Positions 33,173 to 43,205 of a DNA stretch of 64,000 bases are shown in pieces. A program made the translations under genes and the position numbers. The stretch is from Primulina eburnea. Lineage: Eukaryota; Streptophyta; Magnoliopsida; Lamiales; Gesneriaceae. The notes beneath the pieces were generated by a model, which saw only the letters and a list, made by a program, of their open reading frames with translations, was not told the origin of the DNA and ran no database searches. The stretch is taken from the NCBI RefSeq assembly GCF_022965805.1, contig NC_133101.1, positions 47,200,342-47,264,341 on the forward strand, in the 5' to 3' direction. Each line of letters opens with the position of its first letter. The stretch's first letter is position 1.

Positions 33173-35023
33173 CTTGTGCCAGGAATAGGATCAGTTCAAT
33201 TGACAAGTGTCCTTATGCTTTCTTCTGTACTTTGTGTTCCAAAATTGAATTGCAATTTAATTTATATCAACCAACTTACACGGGATGTCAACTGTGTGAC
33301 TAAATTTTATTTTAATCTTTATGATTTTCAGGTAATGGATGCAAGGAAGGTGATTGGTAGCTGAGAGCATGGTGGTCTGTATTTGCTCCAAGAAAATAAT
33401 CTCCTTAATAAACAAGCTCAATTGCCAAGTTTTGGTCCTACATCAAATTCAATCAAGTGGTTTTCAAATTCTATGTCTGCTTTCAATTCGTGAAATTTGT
33501 CAATTTTCCAAGCATACGAGAAGTATGTATGCGAGATTACAATACAAAACTTCATTTCCTTTCTCTATCATTCATAGTGATATTTGGGGACCTTTACGCA
33601 TCAAAAATATCTATGGGGCTAGGTGGTTTGTTACATTCATAGATGACCACACAAGAATTAATTAAACCTTTATCATGAAGGAAAAATCAGAAACATCCAT
33701 AATTTCTCAATCTTTTCACTCTATGTTATCCACCCAATTTCAATGAAGTATCCCAGTTCTTAAGACCGATAATCCTTAGGATTACTTCAATTCTATCCAA
33801 GGATCTTATATCTCCAAACATAATATCATTCATATAAGTTCTTGTGTGGACACCGCCACAACAAAATGGGGGTGGCAGAAAGGAAAAATAAACACTTACT
33901 CGAAGTTGTCTATGACATCATGTTCACCAACAATGCTCCTAAATACTTATGGGGAAGCCATTCTCACTGCCACCTTCCTCATCAATAGGGTTCCAAGTCG
34001 AGTCCTAAAATTTCAAAGCCCTCCTAAGACACTTTTTAATACCTATCCTCACATTCAATCATTTTCCTTGGATTTACCCCTCAATTTTTTGGATGTTCCT
34101 CATTTGTTCACATTCACCAACATCATCGCACCAAATTTGATCCAAGATCCCTTAAGTGTATATTTATTGGATACTCCTTTAACCAAAAAAGTTACAAGTG
34201 TTACTCTCCAATTATTAGAAGAGTATACAACACCATGGATGTGACATTCTTTGAACATCAACCTTACTTTGCCAAATCTAACTTTCAATGGAAAATCAGA
34301 TTTGAGATCTTCTCCTAGATACCAATTATCTACCAGCCCAACAAATATTTGCTCTTGTGTCCATTCCCGAGCTTGAAATAGTTCCAACACGAAGCCAAAA
34401 AATATCCGCTCCTTTGTCCATTCCCGAGCTTGAAATATTTCTAACCATGGCTATTCCTACGACTGAAACAGCTCCACTTGACTCAAACCAACCACAATTT
34501 GTCGCTCACAATTTTGAACTAGTTGTCTATAGAAGGAGAAGACCCATAGAGCATATACATGACACCATTCCAACTCAGAATTCTCAATCATTACAACAGG
34601 ATCCTGCTGAGAATGATGGTCAAATGATTGATGATTTGGATCATCCCATTGCTCACCGAAAATGTGTTAAAGGTGCACTAATCATCCTATCGAGAAGAAT
34701 GTGCCCTATGGGAAGTTGTTGCCTATATACATGACATTTATTTCAACTCTTGACAGCATAAAGGTGCCTGATTTGGTACAGGAAGCCCGAAATATTCCAG
34801 CATGGAAGAAGGCAGTGGAATAGGAGTTTCGACCTATAGAAATTAACAATACATGGAATCTTGTAGAGTTAACACATGTCAAAAATCCAGTTGGTTGTAA
34901 GTGAGCATTTACAGTAAAATACAAGGCATATGACAGTGTTGAAAGATTCATGGTTAGGCTTCTGGCCAAAGGTTTCACACAGTCATATGGGATTGACTAC
35001 CAAGAAGCATTTGCTCCAGTTGC
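33173..35023 (+). pseudogene. pol: copia-1 GAG-preintegrase, integrase and start of RT
   Basis: Heavily decayed Ty1/copia pol. GAG-preintegrase (SVLCVPKLNCNLIYINQLTR), integrase (FSIIHSDIWGPLRIKNIYGA, RWFVTFIDDHTRIN, later NNAPKYLWGEAILTATFLINR and RVLKFQSPPKTLFNT), then RT start (ARNIPAWKKAVE, FRPIEINNTWNLVELTHVK, FMVRLLAKGFTQSYGIDYQ). Many stops and frameshifts occur. Gag and the 5' LTR are absent because the chromovirus LTR abuts at 33172. RT is cut at QEAFAPVAN by the CACTA element and resumes at 36095. Confidence 0.88.
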
Positions 35024-35026
35024 CAA

Positions 35027-36094
35027 CACTACAAGAAAATATGCCTTTAATAACACTCAAAAGATAGCGGTTCTATTGGAAAACCGTTGTGTTTTTACTT
35101 TTAAAAATGGTTTTTGTTAAAACCGTTGTGGATTAGTGTGTTTTTTAGACAAACGACAACGGTTTTTGTTAAAACCGTTGTGGATTAGCGTGTTTTTTGG
35201 ATAAAAGACAACATTTTTGGAAATCGTTGTGGATTAGCGTGTTTTTTTTGGAGAAATGACAACGGTTTTAGAACCGTAGTGGATTAACGTGTTTTTTTAG
35301 GAATGAAAATGGTTTTAGTAAACCGTTGTGGATTAGCGTGTTTTTTTGGAGAAACAACAATAGTTTAAGTGAACTGTAGTTAAAATAGCGACAGTTTAAA
35401 CATAAACCATCGTTAATAGTGACGGTTTTTTAACCATCTCTAATTTATAAATTGCGATGATTTTATTAAAACCGTCGCAATTTTTAATTTAGCGACAAAC
35501 AAAAACTGTTGCTAATAAATTTTAAAATTTGCGACGGTTTTATTAAAATCATCTCAATTTTTAAAATTTCGATGGTTTAAACAAAAATCGTCATTATTTG
35601 CTTAACCGTCGCTATTAGTGACAGTTTAATAAACAACCGTAGCTCATAGTGATGGTTTTATAAAAAATCGTCACAAATTGTCCATAAATACTCGCATTTT
35701 CGGTCCATTTACTCCCACACCTTCCATATCTACAATAAATTATTCTCTCTTATAAGATTTTAGTTTTGATTTAGGGTAAGTTTTTTCGCTTCAATTTTTA
35801 GTAAATTTCTAAGTGTTAGTTAAGATCATGAATATTATTAGCTTAGAAAGATTGTAAGTTTTTCTTGTTAGATTTATTAAATTATAAAATTAATTTTTTT
35901 ATTTTACTTAAAATTTAGCGACAGATTATGTCTAAACCATCGCTAATTAGCGACGGCTTAGTCAAAGTGACGATATATCATAAACCGTCGCTAATTTTAG
36001 CAAGGGTATATCATAAACCGTTGTTAATTAGAGACGGTAAAATCCGTCGCTAATTTCAAAACCCGTCGCAATATATAGTGTTTTTGTTGTAGTG
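35027..36094. mobile_element. Non-autonomous CACTA (En/Spm) element, 1.07 kb
   Basis: The terminal inverted repeat begins CACTACAAGAAAATA and ends (reverse complement) CACTACAACAAAAACA, with the 3-bp target duplication CAA at 35024-35026 and 36095-36097, the CACTA size. It splits a copia RT frame exactly. No transposase frame. The left third holds about five units with AAAACCGTTGTGGATTAGCG; the right part has many AACCGTCGCTAATT / AGCGACGGTTT motifs in both orientations, the subterminal repeat style of CACTA elements. Orientation cannot be set without a transposase. Confidence 0.93.
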
Positions 36095-37374
36095 CAAACA
36101 CAACACGGTTCAAGTTTTGCTCTATCTTGCAGTAAATCTAGATTGGCCTCTTCACCAACTTGATATAAAAAATGCTTTTCAGAATGAGGATCTAGAAGAA
36201 GAAGTTTTTATGACTATTCCTCCAGGAAAGGAAACCAAGTCAAACAGTAGGTTAGTATGCAGACTTAAGAAGTCATCGTATGATCTTGAAGTAGTCACCA
36301 CGAGCTTGGTTTGATGGTTGTAAGACTGTGACTGCTAATGAGTATCACCAGTGTCAAGCAGATCATACATTTTTCGTAAAAAGCAAACCATGAGGAAAAA
36401 TTACTATTCTCATATTATTTGTTGATGACATCATTTGACAGGAAATGATTCAGAGGAAATTATCAGTCTCAAAAACTTGTTTGCTCCAGAGTTTGAAATC
36501 AAGTACCTTGGGAACATGAGGTATTTTCTAGGGATGGAAGTGGCTCGGTCTAAAGAAGGAATTGTCATATCCCAAAGAAAATATATCCTAGACTTGTTAA
36601 GTGAAACATGTTTACTTGGATGTAAACCTGTGAACACGCCTATGGATCCTAATAAGAAGATGATTAGGAGTGGAGACAACAGTCTTGTGGATAAAGAAAG
36701 ATATCAAAGACTTGTTGGTAAGTGTTTTTATCTATCTCATACTAAACATGACATTACATATTCAGTTAGTGCAGTCAGTCACCACATGAATGATACAAAT
36801 GAGGATCATATGGAAGAAGTGAATCGAATTTTGAGACGACTGAAGATGATTCCAGGGCATGGTCTTCTATTTAGAAAGTCTGAAAACGGGAAGTAGAAAT
36901 CCACATTGATGCTATTTGGTTATGAGAACTAAAAGATAGAAGATCAACTACTGGTAATTGCTCATATGTTTGGGATAACCTTGTGACGTGGAGAACCAAA
37001 AACCTAGTTGTTGTATCTCGTAGTAGTGCCGAGTTAGAGTACCGTGCATTGACATTGGGAAAATGTGAAGGAATGTGGCTTCAAAGGCTTTTAAGAGAGC
37101 CCAAGATTCAGACACATGAACATTAAATATGTTCAGTGATAGTCAAGCCGTTATCATCATAGCCAAGAATCATGTTCAACGTGACAAAACAAAACATTTT
37201 GAGACGGATAGACATTTATCTCAGAAAAGGCAAACAATGGAATTGTTCAACTCATTTATGTTCCAACAAGACATCATATTGATGTTCTCACCGAAGCACT
37301 TGCAAGAGCTATTTTAAATGAATTAAACTCCAAGCCTGGTTTGTATAACATATACAATCCAACTTGAGGGAGAG
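36095..37374 (+). pseudogene. pol: copia-1 RT (resumed) and RNase H
   Basis: RT resumes (QVLLYLAVNLDWPLHQLDIK, EEEVFMTIPPGKETKS), reaches the catalytic block as FVDDII near 36420 and continues (EFEIKYLGNMRYFLGMEVAR, KYILDLLSETCLLGCKPV, LVDKERYQRLVGK). RNase H traces follow in two other frames (SDSQAVIIIAKN, RDKTKHFETDRHLSQK). Several stops and frameshifts. It ends before a polypurine tract (CTTGAGGGAGAG, 37363-37374). Confidence 0.88.
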
Positions 37375-37490
37375 TTTAGAAAAGATTAGAATCTATTTTC
37401 ATTAATTATGTTTTCTTTAATTTATTTCGTTTTCTCATTAGTTAGGATTCCTTAATGGAGTTCTATTTCCTACTTTGGAGGACTTGAATA
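37375..37490 (+). mobile_element. copia-1 3' LTR, part before the inserted solo LTR
   Basis: Starts TTTAGAAAAGATTAGAATC right after the polypurine tract; the expected TG start is altered. It is interrupted at 37490 by another copia LTR and continues as TAATAGTCTATATATTTGA from 39461 to about 39560, where it fades out. Confidence 0.7.
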
Positions 37491-39460
37491 TGTTAGAGTA
37501 GATGCCCTGCAAGCCAACTGTTGGCTAGATATTTTATTGACTCAGTTGTAATAAACAATCTTTATTTTAATATAATTCATTATTTTATGGTTTGTTATTT
37601 CTTTATCTGTATACCCATGTTATCAAACATAGATAAAGACCTTAATTATACTTTAATACAAATGAATCATAATTCGATGTTGAAACTCGTTTGTAAACAC
37701 TGTATGATCTAAATTCGTTCCTAGTCGATTCACCCGCCTAAAACATGGATAAAGGTTGCTTGAGCTCGAGACTAACATCTGTGATGTTGTGTACTGCGTT
37801 TCTTGGTAATGGCATAGAGATGTCCAAACATGCAGATGGGTAGTCATATGATTATTATACCGAACAACCCTCCATTGGACTTTTCAAGTGGTTGTCATTC
37901 ACCGAGAGGATAAGTCTGTGGTTATGATTGTACACAATTAGTCCTTACGACAACACTGAGGCTCTATATGCTATGGCTGTGCTTTGACTCGTTTACCGGC
38001 TCCAGGAGAGTCATCAGGTGGCGAGGTTGGGTATAGTTGCAACACATATAGGAGCCAATACATTGTAGTCGGGGATTCACCGCTCACCTGCGGGTATGGA
38101 TATATCATGTGATCTAATGAAATAATAGTGCATGGAATCTCTGGCCAGAGTACAAGATGTACGTTGGAAAAGGAGTTCTCCAATAGTACATGCGATGCCA
38201 TTATTATAGTTATCACATAATTGTCGAAATAATATGCAACCCTCGATGAACCAATGGTTCATATTCGATTGGGATATATTAGATGAAGGGACCGTACTGT
38301 TCGTGAATCATAATCGACTGTTTCTTGCTGGAACTATCAGTGATACCTAGGTGATCATGAGGCGATGCTACTAGACGCTTTTACCATGATCCGATGGGTG
38401 CAATCAGAAATGAGTTCTGACATTCTTGCTCAAAAGAATGGGGCTAACTAGGGTAAGCCCGAATAAAAGATTATGTCCTGAATCACAAAGAGTTGTGAAC
38501 CCACGGCTAGCTGTATTCCTGCACCTTTGAGGGTCACACAAGCACTTGATCGTTTGTTCTCGTTAAGAGAATAACTTCAAGAAGTCGAATTTATATTATA
38601 TGGTAAATTCAAGGAGTTGAATTTATGATAATTAATTTTTGAGAGAATAAATTCAAGGAGTTGAATTTATAAAATTTGAGAATTTAATTTATTAAACTTA
38701 AAAGTTGGGTTTATTAAATATTTAATTTTGGAGGTGATAAAATTCAAGTAGTTAATTTATAATTTAAATAATAAATTCAAATGTTGAATTTATAATGGAT
38801 TTAATTTATTAGACTCAAAAGTTGAGTTTATTAAATATTAAATTAAAATTGGTGGGAAATATGTTTAAGGGGCTTGTAGGAGTACAAGTCCAACATATTA
38901 AATAATTAAAATTTAATGGACTTTGATTAAATTAATTAAACTAGTTGGACTAGCCCAATTAATTAAATCAGACCCATTAATGTTAATTATGTCATTAGGC
39001 TATGACTTAATTATAAATAGTGTATGCAAGTCAAAACCCTAGCCTACCAACACAACCAAAATTTTGAAAATCACTCTCTCAAAACCCTAAAAATTTCGGC
39101 CACCTCTTTGTAGGGAAAAGGTTGAGCCGTCTCTCAAACCTTGATATCTAACGCAAAACTTCTCCCAATTTTTTAGTGCAAATTAGAAGAGGAATAGATC
39201 ATCCAGTCGTGGACCTGATTAGAAGAAAAGAGAGGAGTTTCTTGAAGAAAGTTCGTAGGGATTCATCAAGAGCTAGATCCGTCATACCGGATCAGTTGGT
39301 GTCAAGTGATTCAATCACCAAAAGTCTAATTTTCACTCCCTATGAATGCTTATGATAAAATCATACGAGTGTCCAAAGCAAAACATATTTTTATTGTCAA
39401 AATAAACAAAATTTTTAAACTTCCGCTGTGTTTGGGCGTGAAGAAAACCCAGATCCGACA
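37491..39460 (+). mobile_element. Solo copia LTR, 1.97 kb
   Basis: Starts TGTTAGAGTAGATGCCCTGC and ends CCCAGATCCGACA. It is flanked by GAATA (37486-37490) and TAATA (39461-39465), a target duplication with one mismatch. No primer site or pol is attached. The start closely resembles the LTRs of copia-2 (49438 and beyond 64000), so it is the same family in opposite orientation. It also shares the GATATATCATGTGATCT-like block near 38100 with 48790-48810. Confidence 0.85.
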
Positions 39461-40336
39461 TAATAGTCTATATATTTGAATGTAAATATTTTTATTGGAT
39501 TAAGAAGAATATTCAATATTGAATCAGTAATGCTGTGAGGCTTTTCAATGAATAGAGTATAGACAACATATGCAATTGTCAAAGGCTAAAAATATTACTG
39601 TTATGAGCCTATGGTACAAATTTTCATTGCTCAATGAAGCAAAAGTGCAAAACAAAAACGTATAAGCTAAGTAAAAAAGAAATTCACTGTCAAATAATCT
39701 ATTTTTTAATACAAAAATTAAAGCCTAAAAGATTTATCACCTAGAAAAATAATGAAACATCTCGGTTTAGATTTGTTATGATATTCTTTCCAAAATAATC
39801 GAAGAGCACCAAATGAATCTCCATTCGAGACATGGCTTTTACGCTTGCTCTTTTCCCAACAGCTTTTCTAACATGTGGAATAAAATATGAGCAAGATTAT
39901 GACTTTGTTTTGGACTATGTAGAGGAAAAACCCAAAATAATTTATTTAGGTTGACTCAAAATATTGTATCATATACAATATTTTTTTAAAAAAAAATTGG
40001 GCTCCAAAAAACAAATAGGCCTGAGTCATTGTAGTCCTTTTGTCTCTGAGTAGGCACGGCCATGAGCCTACGGTGAATCCCACGTACTTGATCAAATTAA
40101 ATTATCCGCTGTCGGATATGTGGTTTAGACGAATTTCTACTGTCAGGATCGATCAACACATTTGCCTTATGAATGCTGCAAAAGCGCATTCGCATTATCA
40201 AAACTGAAAATTTCATCCACTTATTTCTCCTCTAACTTCGACCATACTCTTTCTCGGGCTTTTTCACCGTTTACCACAAGTATATTAAAATCTTAATAAA
40301 ATAACGTAAAAAAAAAATATTTAACAAAGTAAGGTA
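39461..40336. other. copia-1 LTR end, then about 0.8 kb without recognisable features
   Basis: The first ~100 bp are the end of the copia-1 LTR. The rest has no frame or repeat I can name; an imperfect palindrome AATATTGTATCATATACAAT lies near 39962. It could be older host or element sequence flanking the MULE/PMD block. Confidence 0.4.
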
Positions 40337-40603
40337 TCACGCCTCTTCGAGAGGCGTGACTAAATTTTTTTTTTCACGCCTCTTCAAAAGGCGTGACATT
40401 TTTTTAAAAAAAAAGCAAGTCACGCCATTGTTTTTTTAAAACAATTAGGCCTACTTTAATGCAAAAGACGCGGACTCTTAAAAGCTGCGACACATTAATA
40501 AGACTGGTCAAAGGCTGGCGGAATTGAATTATTGAAAATTGGAGTGGAGTGAAAGCCATGTGCATTTGTTCTTTTTTGTTTTGGAAGCATCCCGATCATT
40601 TGT

Positions 40604-40613
40604 CTATATATGA
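40604..40613 (+). promoter_or_regulatory. Possible TATA box of the plant-mobile-domain gene
   Basis: CTATATATGA lies upstream of a T-rich segment ending GCAGGTAAATTTTG near 40735. The region 40540-40740 is the least AT-monotonous stretch before the gene. An upstream 5'-UTR intron ending ATTATAG at 42256 is possible. Motif-only call. Confidence 0.3.
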
Positions 40614-40908
40614 GGAAGAGTTGTGTTTCAATTTTTCATCTTTCATCTGGAGTAAGTTCTCTTGATTTTTTCTATGTAACTTATTCATTTGTTTTGCTCT
40701 GATTTTGAGTTAATTTTTTTTTTGCAGGTAAATTTTGATTCAACTGTTATAAGGTATGTATATTAAAATAATTATTTTTGTTAAATAATAAATTTATAGA
40801 ATAAATTATTATTTATGTTGAAATATAATTTTTATGTTATGCTGATTTTTTTTTTAAGTATAACTATAATTTTTATTTGTTTTTGTAATTATTATTAATT
40901 TTTCTAAA

Positions 40909-41590
40909 AATATTTAAAATTCATTTATATTACGAATAACTTCTTATTATTAATAGGAATTGCAGATTAAATTTTTTATAAAGCCAATCACGCGAATTTT
41001 ACTAGAGAAGACTTGCTTAAATTTATCAAAAAAAATTATAAAAGCAAGTCACGCCGAGTCCATCGGCGTGACTTGCTTATTTTTTTATCCATCGGCGTGA
41101 CTTGCTGAAATTAATTTTTTTTTTAAAATAATAAATTTAAGCAAGTCACGCCGATGGACTCGGCGTGACTTGCTTAAATAATTTTAAAAAAAATGTATAT
41201 ATAAGCAAGTCACGCCGAGTTCAACGGCGTGACTTGCTTAATTTTTTTAAAAAAAATTAAAACTAAGTCATTTAAAAATATTTAAAATTCATTTATATTA
41301 AGGAGAACTTCTTATTATTAATAGGAATTGCAGATTAAATTTTTTATAAAGCCAATCACGCGAATTTATTAGAGAAGACTTGCTTAAATTTTATTAAAAA
41401 AAATATAAAAGCAAGTCACGCCGAGTCCATCAACGTGACTTGCTTATTTTTTTTAAAAAAAATTAATTTAAGCAAGTCACGCCGATGGACTCGGCGTGAC
41501 TTGCTTAAATAATTTTAAAAAAATGTATATATAAGCAAGTCACGCCCAGTTCAACGGCGTGACTTGCTTAATTTCAAAATATAAAATTAA
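40909..41590 (+). repeat. Direct tandem duplication of about 340-370 bp
   Basis: The block starting AAATATTTAAAATTCATTTA at about 40909 recurs at about 41277 with the same landmarks (GGAATTGCAGATTAAATTTT, GCCAATCACGCGAATTT, GAAGACTTGCTTAAATT) and the same order of three hairpins. Small differences show the copies have diverged. Confidence 0.85.
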
Positions 41591-42185
41591 AACTAATTCA
41601 TTTAAATGACGTGCTTAATTTTTTTTAAAAAAATATATAAAAGCAAGTAACGCCGAACTTAATTAAAAAAAAATTAAAACCAAGTCATTTAAAAAAATAT
41701 GTAAAAGCAAGTCACGCTTATGAATTCGGCATGACTTGCTTAATTTTGAATATAAAGCCAAGTCACGCCTATTGATTTGGTGTGACTTGCTTAAATTTTA
41801 AACTTAATTAAATTTTTTAAAATCTCGGGCGTTATAGTTAAAGAAACCGTGACTTTTGTTAATTTTTTTAAAAAATAATAGTAAAAATCTTTAAATTATT
41901 TAATAAAATATATATTTTAATAAAATACATTCTCCAATCGTTATTATTAACTACATTAATGTTAGATTCAATTAATTGTTTAAGATAGATTCGAAAATTT
42001 AAATCTGTGTATGTATTTAAATTTTTATTTTTAAAATAAATTAGTATTTCCATAACTTGTAGAATGTAAGTATATTATTTTTAATGTATTTATTAATTTT
42101 TTATTGTAGTTAATGTTTTATATTATAATTCTTTTGATAATTGATATTGTAGTTGTTTTTTTGTTTATACAATACTGTGATAGAT

Positions 42186-42192
42186 AATAATA

Positions 42193-42232
<40 letters not shown>
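42186..42232 (+). repeat. (AAT)n microsatellite
   Basis: About 15 repeats of AAT just upstream of the plant-mobile-domain ORF. A second (ATA)n run is at 45421-45451 upstream of the MULE gene. Confidence 0.95.
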
Positions 42233-42234
<2 letters not shown>

Positions 42235-42256
42235 TATTCTTATTATTGATTATAGG

Positions 42257-43205
42257 ATGTCGTTACACGCTAGACTTGTTGATCCTACGGTTCTTTATCA
42301 GCAACAAACACATATATCTAATTTTATTACGCCTAACTACTTGGATAACAATCTAAGAGTCCGTCGATCTGATAATTTAATTTGGGAATTGTGGAAAAGT
42401 GGTATACTACACCATCGTGTCCGATCATGTCCAAACGAAATGGGCTTTTATGGCATACTCTTATGTGGTGATTGTGTTTATGATAATCATTTGATAACCG
42501 CTCTTGTGGAACGATGGTGCCGAGAAACTCATACTTTCCACCTACGAATTGGCGAGGCCACAATCACGCTACAAAATGTTGCGTTAATTTGGGGGCTAAA
42601 TGTTGATGGTGATCTTATCATCGGGACTGATGTATCTTGCAAGTTTAGTGTATGGCAGGATTATTGTTATGATTGGTTATGTTTTATGCCACTTCAGACA
42701 GACTTCAGATCCAATAGTTTAAAGTTGACTACTCTGTACTTACACTGTACACAAACAATAATTGATGACAACAATACAGACGTAGAAGTGGCACAATACT
42801 CACGATGTGTTGCGATGTTGGTTATCGGTGGGTGTATGTTACCTGATTCTGAAGGTTGTGCGGTGAAACTGTTGTATTTGCATTTTCTGCAAGATATGCA
42901 TTAGGTTCGTAGTTATAGTTGGGCAAGTGCTGTACTGGCATATTTATATCACGAATTGTGTTCCGCCTCTGTGTCAGGAAAACAAGAAATCGCAGGCCCT
43001 TTATACATATTGCAGGTATATTTATTACAATTTTTTTATTTCAATTTATACTTCTTTGTATACACATTTATTAAACTCAATTGTTTTGTAGATTTGGGCA
43101 TGGTCAAGAATGATTCCTCTATGTCCTGACCGTTTAGGATACAACCTCATCGCTCGACCTGAAAATGAAAACAACGGTGATAATATTCTTCATCCCCCAT
43201 TGTGA
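42257..43205 (+). pseudogene. Plant mobile domain (PMD, aminotransferase-like) gene, truncated
   Basis: ATG at 42257 after a possible splice acceptor (GATTATAG). The N-terminal PMD is clear: VDPTVLYQQQTHISNFI, LRVRRSDNLIWELWKSGIL, GDCVYDNHLITALVERWCRE, THTFHLRIGEATITLQNVAL, IWGLNVDGDLIIG. A TAG at 42902-42904 interrupts it (LHFLQDMH*VRSYSWASAVL); the frame then runs to AGPLYILQ at 43015. A GT...AG intron 43016-43091 leads to exon 2 (IWAWSRMIPLCPDRLGYNL), which ends at 43203-43205 where PMD sequence should continue. PMD proteins of the MAIN/MAIL1 type act in silencing; the domain is also common inside MULEs and gypsy elements. The facing MULE gene and hairpin flanks make a transposon-borne PMD most likely. 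Confidence 0.82.

Larger units (their letters stand above)
40337..41810. repeat. Array of short GC-stem hairpins, left side of the MULE/PMD block
   Basis: At least ten palindromes of 21-38 bp whose stems read (AAGCAAG)TCACGCC and GGCGTGA(CTTGCTT), in AT-rich DNA: 40337-40359, 40375-40395, 41043-41078, 41137-41175, 41203-41240, 41411-41446, 41469-41506, 41534-41571, 41704-41741 and 41757-41793, plus half-sites. Stems are conserved while loops (GATGGACTC, GAGTTCAA) vary or invert. Similar units with stem GTCCCGCC lie on the other side (46451-46711). Confidence 0.9.

Noticed and set aside
39561..40336. Host promoter or gene 5' end between the copia-1 LTR and the hairpin array
   Set aside because: No frame, splice pattern or motif strong enough to support it.
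40337..41810. CRISPR-like array
   Set aside because: Units are perfect palindromes with unequal spacing and no unique spacers, in a plant nuclear context with MULE/PMD genes; they are hairpin units.
42333..42563. Minus-strand frame opposite the PMD exon
   Set aside because: Antisense shadow of recognisable PMD coding sequence.
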